DNA of 7,126 bases from Polaromonas sp. (GTDB lineage: Bacteria; Pseudomonadota; Gammaproteobacteria; Burkholderiales; Burkholderiaceae_C), in assembly GCA_014376885.1 (NCBI GenBank), contig JACMQR010000330.1:1-7126 (forward strand), in the 5' to 3' direction. Numbering within the stretch: position 1 is the stretch's first letter; every line of letters begins with the position of its first letter. The notes under the pieces were generated by a model. The model made no database searches and was not told the origin of the DNA. It saw only the letters and a program-made list of their open reading frames with translations. Of this stretch, positions 1-5,582 are shown piece after piece. Made by a program: the position numbers and the translations under genes.

Positions 1-232
1 GCAAGAAACGCAGCACCTGGGCCAGGCCGTCGCGGCCGCTGGCCGCCCGGTACAGCAGCGCGCTGCCAAGCGCCGAGCCGGCCGTGCGTTTGAGCAGCGA
101 GCGGCTGCGCCCCGCGGCCAGCAGCAGCGCCAGCCCGGCGCCGAGCACCAGCCAGTGCTCGCCCGGAAAGCTCGGCCGGCGCTCGTCGAAGTCCTTGAGC
201 TCCTTCAAGGAGCGGATCGGGGGAACGGTCAT
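1..232 (-). CDS. Small predicted membrane protein, function unknown (3' end outside window)
   Basis: 77 codons are visible from the ATG at 232-230 and no stop is reached before the window edge. The first 27 residues are polar and charged (LKELKDFDERRPSFPGEHW). A hydrophobic Gly/Ala/Leu helix follows at about 28-41 (LVLGAGLALLLAAG), then a basic turn (RSRSLLKR) and a second weakly hydrophobic Gly/Ala segment at about 51-65 (AGSALGSALLYRAAS). The layout (short hydrophobic helix, basic turn, Gly-rich second helix, YRAASGRDGL) recalls small DUF2892-like inner-membrane proteins, but I do not recognise the family with confidence and assign no function. The start is supported by an AAAGGA Shine-Dalgarno nine bases upstream. 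It follows the EamA gene after 99 bases in the same direction, so it may be read through from it or have its own promoter. Confidence 0.65.
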   Translation of the reverse strand, partial: MTVPPIRSLKELKDFDERRPSFPGEHWLVLGAGLALLLAAGRSRSLLKRTAGSALGSALLYRAASGRDGLAQVLRFL

Positions 233-240
233 GGCGGTCT

Positions 241-248
241 GTCCTTTC
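241..248 (-). promoter_or_regulatory. Ribosome-binding site of the small membrane protein gene
   Basis: GAAAGGAC on the minus strand; its AAAGGA core ends nine bases before the ATG at 232. This is the main support for that start. Confidence 0.6.
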
Positions 249-331
249 AAAACCCGACCATAACGGGCGCCGCGCCAGCCCGCTGTCAGACGCTACCCCA
301 AGCGCCTGCCTGCCGCAATGCCGCGGCGCGA

Positions 332-1243
332 TCAGTTGCGCCTGAAGCGCCCGCCCAGCATGACGCTGGCCAGGGCTGCGACGATCAGCGCAATGCCGGC
401 CCACTGCCAGGGCGTGACGGCTTCGCCCAGCACCCCCATGCCGGCGGCCAGGCCGACGACCGGCACACCCAGGCCGAAGGGCGACACCCGGTTGGCCGGG
501 TGGCGCTTGAGCAAGCCGGTCCACAGGCTGTAGCCGACGATGGTCGCCACCCAGCCGAGGTAGGCGATCGCCAGCCAGCCGGTCCAGCCGGCCTGCAGCC
601 AGTGCCAGCGCACCGCCGGGGCGTCGAACAGCCAGGACAGCGCAATGAACGGGCCGACGGCTACCGCGCCGCTCCAGACGACAAAGGCCATGGGCGAGTA
701 GTCGCTGGCGACTTTTTGCACCTGCCGGGCCACGATGTTGGACAAGGCCCACATGGCGGCGGCCGACAGGGTGAGCAGCAGGCCGACCACCGTCGTCGCG
801 CTGCCCGCGCCGGCGCCCGGACTGGCATAGTTGGCGGCAAAGCAGGCCAGCGCCAGCGCCGCCAGCACCATGCCCGCCTGCAGCGGCCGGCTGGCGCGCT
901 CGCCGAGCAGCACGAAACCAAACAGCGCGGTGAAAAACACCTGGGTCTGCAGCAGCACCGAGGCCAGCGCCGCCGTCATGCCGACGTTCAGCGCGACAAA
1001 CAAAATGCCGAACTGGCCGACGCCCTGCAGCAGGCCGTACAGCACCACCCATTGCCACGGCACCCGCGGCGGCTTGACGATGAGCGCCAGCGGCAGGGAG
1101 GCAAACGCAAACCGGGCCGCCCCCAGCTGAAACGGCGTGAAGTCGCGCAGGGCAAACTTCATGGCGACAAAGTTCACGCCCCAGACCAGCACCACGGCCA
1201 GGGCCGCCGCCAGGTCGCGGCCGCTGAGCGCCGGGGGCTTCAT
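332..1243 (-). CDS. eamA: EamA-family (DMT superfamily) exporter, resembling the O-acetylserine/cysteine exporter EamA
   Basis: Inner-membrane exporter of the drug/metabolite transporter superfamily; 303 residues with about ten hydrophobic helices (near 10-30, 36-56, 65-87, 92-113, 121-139, 150-171, 185-205, 219-241, 254-273, 279-297), built as two five-helix EamA repeats. It has the family's WGVNFVAMKFAL (21-32), LASVLLQTQVFFT (93-105), GE at 114-115, WVATIVGYSLW (231-241) and PVVGLA (261-266). By memory these align closely with E. coli EamA (YdeD), which exports cysteine-pathway metabolites. That supports the subfamily but does not prove the substrate. The ATG at 1243-1241 overlaps the thioesterase stop (ATGA), and no Shine-Dalgarno precedes it, so translation is probably coupled. 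The open frame extends upstream to 1609 only as an out-of-frame reading of the thioesterase gene. The C-terminus is a short basic tail (GGRFRRN). Length and topology are normal. Confidence 0.9.
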   Translation of the reverse strand: MKPPALSGRDLAAALAVVLVWGVNFVAMKFALRDFTPFQLGAARFAFASLPLALIVKPPRVPWQWVVLYGLLQGVGQFGILFVALNVGMTAALASVLLQTQVFFTALFGFVLLGERASRPLQAGMVLAALALACFAANYASPGAGAGSATTVVGLLLTLSAAAMWALSNIVARQVQKVASDYSPMAFVVWSGAVAVGPFIALSWLFDAPAVRWHWLQAGWTGWLAIAYLGWVATIVGYSLWTGLLKRHPANRVSPFGLGVPVVGLAAGMGVLGEAVTPWQWAGIALIVAALASVMLGGRFRRN

Positions 1244-1692
1244 CCAGCGCGCAGCGGCGGGCTGCGCGCGCTGTCCAGGTGGGCCTTGACGCGCTGGGCC
1301 AGGGCAATGTCGCCGGGCGTCTCGGGAAACCAGGCGACGACGGGAAGCGCCTTGCCATCGGCATCGACCGCCGCGAACACCGCCAGGCAGTCGGTGATCA
1401 CCTGCATCTGGCCGGTCTGAAGATCGCTGCTGCGCACCTCGATGGACAGGTTCAGGCTGGTGCGGCCGGTGTAGGCCAGGCGCGCCTCGACCTCCACCAG
1501 CTCGCCGGCCAGGATGGGCTTTTGAAACCGCAGGCTGCCGACGGACACGGTGACGCAGTTGCGCCTGGCCCAGCGCGTGGCGCAGGCACAGCCGGCCTCG
1601 TCGATCCATTTCATGACGGTACCGCCGGGCACCTTGCCGCCCGGGTTGGCAGCGCCCGGTTCGGCGATAAAGCGCAGGGTGAGGGAAGACAT
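1240..1692 (-). CDS. Acyl-CoA thioesterase, hotdog fold (YciA-like)
   Basis: Cytoplasmic thioesterase predicted to hydrolyse acyl-CoA to free acid and CoA; 150 residues from the ATG at 1692-1690, the usual length for a single hotdog domain. The active-site block is N16-x-G-G-K-V-x-G-G (16-24) followed by VMKWIDEAG (26-34), where N16 and D31 match the Asn and catalytic Asp of YciA-type enzymes. CVTVSVGSLRFQKPI, then GELVEVEARL, YTGRTSLN and CLAVFAAVD, form the remaining hotdog strands. Position 22 is Pro where close relatives usually have His (KVHGG), as I recall. The start is uncertain: this ATG lacks a clear Shine-Dalgarno. An in-frame ATG at 1779 has a weak GGAT before it but would add 29 Pro/Arg-rich residues outside the fold. 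The TGA at 1242-1240 overlaps the ATG of the EamA gene (ATGA). The physiological acyl-CoA is unknown. Confidence 0.88.
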   Translation of the reverse strand: MSSLTLRFIAEPGAANPGGKVPGGTVMKWIDEAGCACATRWARRNCVTVSVGSLRFQKPILAGELVEVEARLAYTGRTSLNLSIEVRSSDLQTGQMQVITDCLAVFAAVDADGKALPVVAWFPETPGDIALAQRVKAHLDSARSPPLRAG

Positions 1693-1732
1693 GGCGTGAC
1701 CAGACAGGTTGAGAAAGTCAGTAGGGGCGGGC

Positions 1733-1758
1733 GCCCGGCCGGGCCGGACCGGGCCCGG
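1733..1758. repeat. Cluster of GC-only palindromes before the thioesterase start
   Basis: Two perfect palindromes lie almost back to back: gcccggccgggc at 1733-1744 and ccgggcccgg at 1749-1758. They sit 41-66 bases before the preferred ATG of the thioesterase. They could fold into a strong hairpin in the leader RNA. If the longer reading frame is used, they encode a Pro/Arg/Gly-rich stretch. Confidence 0.4.
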
Positions 1759-1786
1759 AATAGCGAGACGGGAGTGCATTGTTATC

Positions 1787-1832
1787 CATGCCGGCGGCGG
1801 CTTGTCCCACGCCGCTGTCGGACGGCGGCATG
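1787..1832. repeat. Inverted repeat with CATGCCG/CGGCATG arms
   Basis: Seven-base perfect arms, catgccg (1787-1793) and cggcatg (1826-1832), enclose 32 bases that include a second possible stem, gccgc (1811-1815) with gcggc (1825-1829); this competes with the right arm. It lies upstream of both candidate thioesterase starts and so would be in the 5' leader of that transcript. In DNA this rich in G and C, such pairings often occur by chance. Confidence 0.3.
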
Positions 1833-1902
1833 CTGGCAGCCCTTAAAACCCCGAAAATTCCAATCAAATGGTTCGGTGGTGCAATCGCAGCGGACATTAA
1901 CA

Positions 1903-1919
1903 GCTATTTAATTCATAGC
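1903..1919. repeat. AT-rich ATAGC/GCTAT inverted repeat (possible dispersed Comamonadaceae intergenic element)
   Basis: The plus strand reads gctat-ttaattc-atagc: 5-bp arms with a 7-base AT-rich centre, in the only long intergenic gap and just after the transporter operon ends. Short hairpins with this ATAGC/GCTAT core are, as far as I recall, frequent between genes in Comamonadaceae, but I cannot verify copy number here. It lacks the run of T needed for a classical terminator. It could instead be a weak transcript-end hairpin, an operator or a dispersed repeat. Confidence 0.45.
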
Positions 1920-1953
1920 AATTGATGTTGGGTGGCGCTGTCCGGGCCGTGCT

Positions 1954-2727
1954 TCAAGCGGCCGGTTGCGTGCGCCGAAAGCCCGATGCCGCCTGCATCA
2001 GGCTTCGGGTGTACGGCTCGGCGACGCGCTGGGCGGTCAGGTCGACGGAGTCCAGCACCTCGACCGTGCGGCCGCGCTGCATCACCATCAGCCGCTCGCA
2101 CAGGTGGGTGACCACCGCCAGGTCGTGGCTCACCATGATGAAGGTCAGCTGCCGGCGCTGGCGCAGGTCTTCGAGCAGGTTCAGCACCTCGGCCTGCACC
2201 GATGCGTCCAGCGCCGAGGTTGGCTCGTCGAGCAGCAAAATCTGCGGCTCCAGGATCAGTGCGCGGGCAATGGCGATACGCTGGCGCTGCCCGCCCGACA
2301 ATTGGTGCGGGTAGCGAAAGCGAAAACCCTGGCCCAGCCCGACCTCGCCCAGCGCGCGCTCGATGCGCGCTTCGGCGTCCGCAATGCCGTGAATCGCCAG
2401 CGGCTCGGCCAGCAGCCGGTCCACCGTCTGGCGTGGGTGCAGCGAGGCGTAGGGGTCCTGGAACACCATCTGCACCTGGCGGCTAAACGCCTTGCTGCCC
2501 GGTGAATGGCTTTGACTGCCGCCAATCAGCTGCACCGTGCCCGATTCTTTCGGCGCCAGGCCGCAGAGGGCGCGCAGCACCGTCGATTTGCCCGATCCCG
2601 ATTCGCCGACGATGCCAAAGCTCTCGCCCGGCAGGACGCGAAACGAGGTGTCGGCCACGGCGACGAAATCGTCAAAACTGACGCGCAGGCCGCTGACCTC
2701 CAGCCCCAAAGCCTGGTACGCGCTCAC
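1954..2727 (-). CDS. ABC transporter ATP-binding protein, DppF/OppF type
   Basis: Second ATPase of the importer, expected to form the heterodimeric motor with the DppD-type protein; 257 residues. Walker A is GESGSGKST at 41-49, the Q-loop is MVFQDPYASLHP (Q90), the signature is LSGGQ at 143-147 followed by RQRIAIARAL, Walker B is ILLLDEP at 163-169 (E168), the D-loop is SALD at 171-174, and the switch histidine is H201 (VSHDL). FQDP.ASL.P and LSGGQRQR are typical of DppF/OppF. The start is GTG at 2727-2725, forming a GTGA overlap with the upstream stop, with GGAG at 2739-2736 eight bases before it. The reading frame stays open further upstream to 2898, but that part (Pro/Gly/Arg-rich, inside the previous gene) has no ABC similarity. 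The protein ends soon after PYTRSLMQAA, so it lacks the C-terminal extension of roughly 60-80 residues common in DppF. It is the last gene of the transporter operon. Confidence 0.95.
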   Translation of the reverse strand: MSAYQALGLEVSGLRVSFDDFVAVADTSFRVLPGESFGIVGESGSGKSTVLRALCGLAPKESGTVQLIGGSQSHSPGSKAFSRQVQMVFQDPYASLHPRQTVDRLLAEPLAIHGIADAEARIERALGEVGLGQGFRFRYPHQLSGGQRQRIAIARALILEPQILLLDEPTSALDASVQAEVLNLLEDLRQRRQLTFIMVSHDLAVVTHLCERLMVMQRGRTVEVLDSVDLTAQRVAEPYTRSLMQAASGFRRTQPAA

Positions 2728-3566
2728 AGCGCCCACTCCGGCCGCCGGTCCAGCGTGGCCAGCGGATGGGTGGACGCGCCCAGCTGTGGCAGGCACGCCA
2801 TCAGGCCGCGGGTGTACGGATGCGTGGCATCGGCCAGGCCGCCGGCCGCCAGCTCCTCGACCACCCGGCCGGCATACATCACCAGGATGCGGTCGCAAAA
2901 CGACGACACCAGCCGCAAATCGTGCGACACCAGGATCAGGCCCATGCCGCGCTCGGCCACCAGCGCATCCAGAATCGACAGCAGCTGCAGCTGCACCGTC
3001 ACGTCCAGCGCCGAGGCCGGCTCGTCGGCGACCAAGATGTCGGGCTCGGCAATCAGCATCATGGCGATCATCGCCCGCTGGCCCATGCCGCCCGACACCT
3101 CGTGCGGGTAGAGCTTGAACACCCGCGCCGGCTCGTCGATGCGCACCGACTCCAACGCCGCCAGCGCGCGCTTTCTGGCCTCGGTGCCGGAGACGCGGCG
3201 GTGCGCCTGCAGCGTCTCGACAATCTGTGCGCCCAGGGTCATCACCGGGTTGAGCGAGAACTTCGGGTCCTGCAGCACCATGGCGATGCGTCCGCCGCGC
3301 AGCGCCCGGCGCTGCCTGGGCGGGCAGTTGAGCAGATCGACGCCGCCAAATTCCAGCCGCCGGGCGGTGACCCGACCTTCGGGCGCGGTCAGTCCCAAAA
3401 TGGCGCGGCCGGTCTGCGACTTGCCCGAGCCCGATTCGCCGACGATGCCCAGCCGCTCGCGGCCCAGCGTGAAGGACACGCCGCGCACCGCTTCAAGCAT
3501 GCCGCCGTCGCGGCCCGGGAACGCAACCCGCAGATCCTCGACGACCAGCAAAGGCGCTGCGTTCAT
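2724..3566 (-). CDS. ABC transporter ATP-binding protein, DppD/OppD type
   Basis: First of two cytoplasmic ATPases that power the importer; 280 residues. Walker A is GESGSGKSQ at 43-51, the Q-loop glutamine is Q99 (VLQDP), the signature is VSGGM at 157-161 (the GM-type signature characteristic of DppD/OppD, followed by QRAMIAMM), Walker B is DILVADEP at 176-183 with catalytic E182, and the switch histidine is H215. The C-terminus begins the oligopeptide-transporter domain (THPYTRGLMACLP, 248-260) but stops 20 residues later. The usual Cys-containing tail is absent and the protein is about 40-50 residues shorter than typical DppD. The ATG at 3566-3564 overlaps the permease stop (ATGA) and has GAAGG at 3578-3574 seven bases before it. 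Its own stop, TGA at 2726-2724, overlaps the GTG of the next ATPase. All residues needed for ATP hydrolysis are present. Confidence 0.95.
   Translation of the reverse strand: MNAAPLLVVEDLRVAFPGRDGGMLEAVRGVSFTLGRERLGIVGESGSGKSQTGRAILGLTAPEGRVTARRLEFGGVDLLNCPPRQRRALRGGRIAMVLQDPKFSLNPVMTLGAQIVETLQAHRRVSGTEARKRALAALESVRIDEPARVFKLYPHEVSGGMGQRAMIAMMLIAEPDILVADEPASALDVTVQLQLLSILDALVAERGMGLILVSHDLRLVSSFCDRILVMYAGRVVEELAAGGLADATHPYTRGLMACLPQLGASTHPLATLDRRPEWAL
2736..2739 (-). promoter_or_regulatory. Ribosome-binding site supporting the GTG start of the DppF-type ATPase
   Basis: GGAG on the minus strand, eight bases before GTG at 2727. It decides between this start and the much longer open frame that runs inside the previous gene up to 2898. 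Confidence 0.6.
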
Positions 3567-4489
3567 TGGGCAGCCTTCGGGTCCAGCGCATCGCGCAAGC
3601 CGTCGCCCAGCAGGTTGAAGGCCAAACTCACGGTGAAAATCGCCGCGCCGGGCGCCGCCGCGACCCACCATTGGTCGAGCACGTACAGCCGGCCGTTGGC
3701 AATCATCGCGCCCCATTCCGGCATCGGCGGCTGCGCGCCCAGGCCGAGAAAGCCCAGCCCCGCCGCCGTCAGAATAATGCCGGCCATGTCCAGCGTGACG
3801 CGCACGATCACCGACGACAGGCACAAAGGCATGATGTGGCGCAGCACGATGCGGCCCGGCGAGGCGCCCAGCAGCCGCACCGCGGCGATGTAGTCGGCCT
3901 GGCGGATGCTCAGGGTTTCGGCCCGCGCCAGCCGGGCGTAGGCCGGCCAGGAGGTGATGGCAATGGCGATCACCGCATTCTCGATGCCCGGCCCGAGCGC
4001 GGCGACAAACGCCAGCGCCAGGATCAGGCGCGGAAACGCCAGAAAGACATCGGTGATACGCATCAACGTGGCGTCGACCAGCCCGCCGGCGTAACCGGAC
4101 ACCGTGCCGACCAGCAGCCCGATGGGCGCGGCCAGCACGGCCACCAGCACCACCACGAACAGCGTGATGCGCGAGCCATGCATCAGCCGCGACAAAATGT
4201 CGCGCCCCTGGTCGTCGGTGCCCATCCAGTGCGCCCACGAGGGCGGCAGCAGCCGCGTCGTGCGCAGGTCGCCGATGTAGGCCGAATAGGGCGCCAGCAG
4301 GTCGGCGAATATCGCCACGGCAACCAGCGCCAGCACGATGAACAGCCCCAGCATGGCCAGCCGGTTGCGCGCAAACGTGCGCCAGCCGCCATAGGCCCGG
4401 CCCAGCGCGGCTTGTCTGCGCGACCGCGGCCGGTCGGACATCAACCACTGGCGCAATCCGTCGGGTTTTGCAAGCGTCCTATCGGTCAT
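3563..4489 (-). CDS. ABC transporter permease, DppC/OppC type
   Basis: Second permease, pairing with the DppB-type protein to form the membrane channel. It has 308 residues. The N-terminal part (about 1-66) holds a basic cytoplasmic segment and the first helix (about 45-66), as in the OppC N-terminal domain. The DppC hallmark TDDQGRDILSRL is at 91-102 and is followed by helices near 107-131 and 142-165. The EAA loop is at 199-221 (DYIAAVRLLGASPGRIVLRH). The conserved LGLGAQPPMPEWG is at 248-260, and the C-terminus carries FNLLGDGLRDALDP (291-304). The ATG at 4489-4487 overlaps the upstream permease stop (ATGA) and has a good Shine-Dalgarno, GAGGAC, at 4504-4499, nine bases away. Its TGA (3565-3563) overlaps the ATG of the following ATPase gene in the same way. 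Length and motif order are normal for the family, with no sign of damage. Confidence 0.95.
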   Translation of the reverse strand: MTDRTLAKPDGLRQWLMSDRPRSRRQAALGRAYGGWRTFARNRLAMLGLFIVLALVAVAIFADLLAPYSAYIGDLRTTRLLPPSWAHWMGTDDQGRDILSRLMHGSRITLFVVVLVAVLAAPIGLLVGTVSGYAGGLVDATLMRITDVFLAFPRLILALAFVAALGPGIENAVIAIAITSWPAYARLARAETLSIRQADYIAAVRLLGASPGRIVLRHIMPLCLSSVIVRVTLDMAGIILTAAGLGFLGLGAQPPMPEWGAMIANGRLYVLDQWWVAAAPGAAIFTVSLAFNLLGDGLRDALDPKAAQ

Positions 4490-5574
4490 CGCGTGCGCGT
4501 CCTCGGGTCCAGCAGGGTGTAGAGCAGGTCGGACAGCAAATTCAGGCCAATGAACACCGAGCCGACGACGATCGTGCCGCCCAGCACCGCGTTCATGTCG
4601 GCGTTCTGCAGCGAATTGGTGATGTACAGCCCCAGCCCTGGCCAGGCAAACACGGTTTCGGTCAGCACCGAGCCCTCTAACAGGCCGGCATACGACAGCG
4701 CGATCACCGTCACCAGCGGCACCATGGCGTTGCGCAGCGCATGGCGCCAGATGATGCGCGCTTCGGACAAGCCCTTGGCGCGCGCGGCCACCACATACTC
4801 CTGCGCCAGTTCATTGAGCATGAACGAGCGCGTCATGCGGCTGATGTAGGCCAGCGAAAAGTAGCCCAGCAGCGACGCCGGCAGGATCAGGTGCGACAGC
4901 GCATTGCCAAAGGCTTCCCATTCGCCGGCCATGGCGGTGTCCAGCAGCAGCAGGCCGGTGACGGGCACCAGCGTGAATTCATAGGCCACGTCGATGCGCC
5001 CCGGCCCCGCGACCCAGCCCAGCCTGGCGTAAAACACCAGCAGCGCCATCAGCCCGAGCCAGAAGATCGGCACCGAATAGCCGACCAACCCGATGATGCG
5101 CACCCCCTGGTCGACCCATTTTCCGCGCCGCACCGCCGCCCAAACGCCCAGCGGCACGCCGAAACCCGCGCCGAACACAATGCCCAGGCTGGCCAGCTCC
5201 AGCGTCGCCGGAAAAGTGCGGCGGATGTCCTGCATCACCGGGTTGGCGGTCAGCACCGAGGTGCCGAAGTCGCCGCTCAGCACCTTGCGCAGGTAGATGG
5301 CGAACTGCGTGTAGAGCGGCTTGTTCAGCCCCATGTCCTCGCGCGCCCGGGCCACGACATGCGCCGGCGCGTTGTCGCCCACCATGGCGAGCACCGGATC
5401 GACCGGAATCACCCGGCCGATGAAGAAGGTGACGGCCAGCAGGCCGAGGTAGGTGAGCACAATCACCGCCAGAAAGCGCCCAAGGGCGTTCAGGCGGCGA
5501 ATGTGGGGTGACGGGCGCCGGCCGGCCCCAGCCAGGGGCGCCGGACTGACGGCAAGGGGATCGAAAGTTGCCAA
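4486..5574 (-). CDS. ABC transporter permease, DppB/OppB type
   Basis: First inner-membrane permease of the importer, 362 residues, about six transmembrane segments (roughly 33-53, 124-148, 158-182, 226-246, 283-305, 330-355). The EAA loop that contacts the ATPases is at 259-286 (EYVVAARAKGLSEARIIW, ending RNAMVP). Other DppB/OppB landmarks are GDFGTS at 101-106 followed by the PVMQDI..TFPATLELA stretch, and WPGLG at 311-315. The start is unusual: TTG at 5574-5572, eight bases after the binding-protein stop. The in-frame stop upstream is at 5619-5617, no ATG or GTG lies between, and the next in-frame GTG falls inside the first membrane helix, so TTG is the best choice. I see no strong Shine-Dalgarno before it, so translation probably depends on ribosomes finishing the gene upstream. 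The roughly 30-residue Pro/Ala/Arg-rich N-terminus before helix 1 is longer than in textbook DppB. The stop (TGA, 4488-4486) overlaps the next gene's ATG as ATGA. Confidence 0.95.
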   Translation of the reverse strand: MATFDPLAVSPAPLAGAGRRPSPHIRRLNALGRFLAVIVLTYLGLLAVTFFIGRVIPVDPVLAMVGDNAPAHVVARAREDMGLNKPLYTQFAIYLRKVLSGDFGTSVLTANPVMQDIRRTFPATLELASLGIVFGAGFGVPLGVWAAVRRGKWVDQGVRIIGLVGYSVPIFWLGLMALLVFYARLGWVAGPGRIDVAYEFTLVPVTGLLLLDTAMAGEWEAFGNALSHLILPASLLGYFSLAYISRMTRSFMLNELAQEYVVAARAKGLSEARIIWRHALRNAMVPLVTVIALSYAGLLEGSVLTETVFAWPGLGLYITNSLQNADMNAVLGGTIVVGSVFIGLNLLSDLLYTLLDPRTRTR

Positions 5575-5582
5575 GACCGGTG

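Larger units (their letters stand above)
1693..1953. other. Non-coding gap between the transporter operon and the thioesterase gene
   Basis: 261 bases with no convincing gene. From the operon side it holds an AT-rich stretch of about 80 bases (roughly 1845-1925) containing a short hairpin. It then becomes GC-rich, with several inverted repeats up to the thioesterase start. The AT-rich part is the most likely site of a promoter for the thioesterase-EamA unit, but I find no pair of -35/-10 boxes with good matches and correct spacing, and no hairpin followed by a T-run that would be a confident terminator for the operon. Part of the gap (1779-1693) could be coding if the thioesterase starts at the upstream ATG. 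Confidence 0.7.

Noticed and set aside
249..267. Possible terminator after the EamA gene: CCCG/CGGG stem followed by TTTT on the minus strand
   Set aside because: The stem has only four Watson-Crick pairs and a seven-base loop, and it abuts the ribosome-binding site of the next gene; too weak to call.
155..1420. 421-codon plus-strand open frame, rich in Gln, Arg, Gly and His
   Set aside because: It lies opposite the EamA gene and extends past both of its ends; its composition is that of an antisense shadow in GC-rich DNA, and no recognisable domain or start signal is present.
1720..1789. 23-codon reading frame from the ATG at 1789 as a possible leader peptide
   Set aside because: It has no Shine-Dalgarno and no regulatory codon run, and is rich in Pro/Gly/Arg as expected from GC-only DNA.
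1845..1925. Promoter for the thioesterase-EamA unit in the AT-rich part of the gap
   Set aside because: Candidate boxes such as TTGCTA or TTGATT lack a fair -10 match at 16-18 bases, so no specific promoter can be supported.
2766..3893. 375-codon plus-strand open frame, and similar ones at 3566-4522 and 4741-5511
   Set aside because: All lie opposite well-supported transporter genes and show the low-complexity Gln/Arg/His composition of shadow frames.
3567..4448. Upstream extension of the DppD-type ATPase frame to 4448
   Set aside because: The extension is an out-of-frame reading of the DppC permease; ABC similarity begins only after the ATG at 3566.
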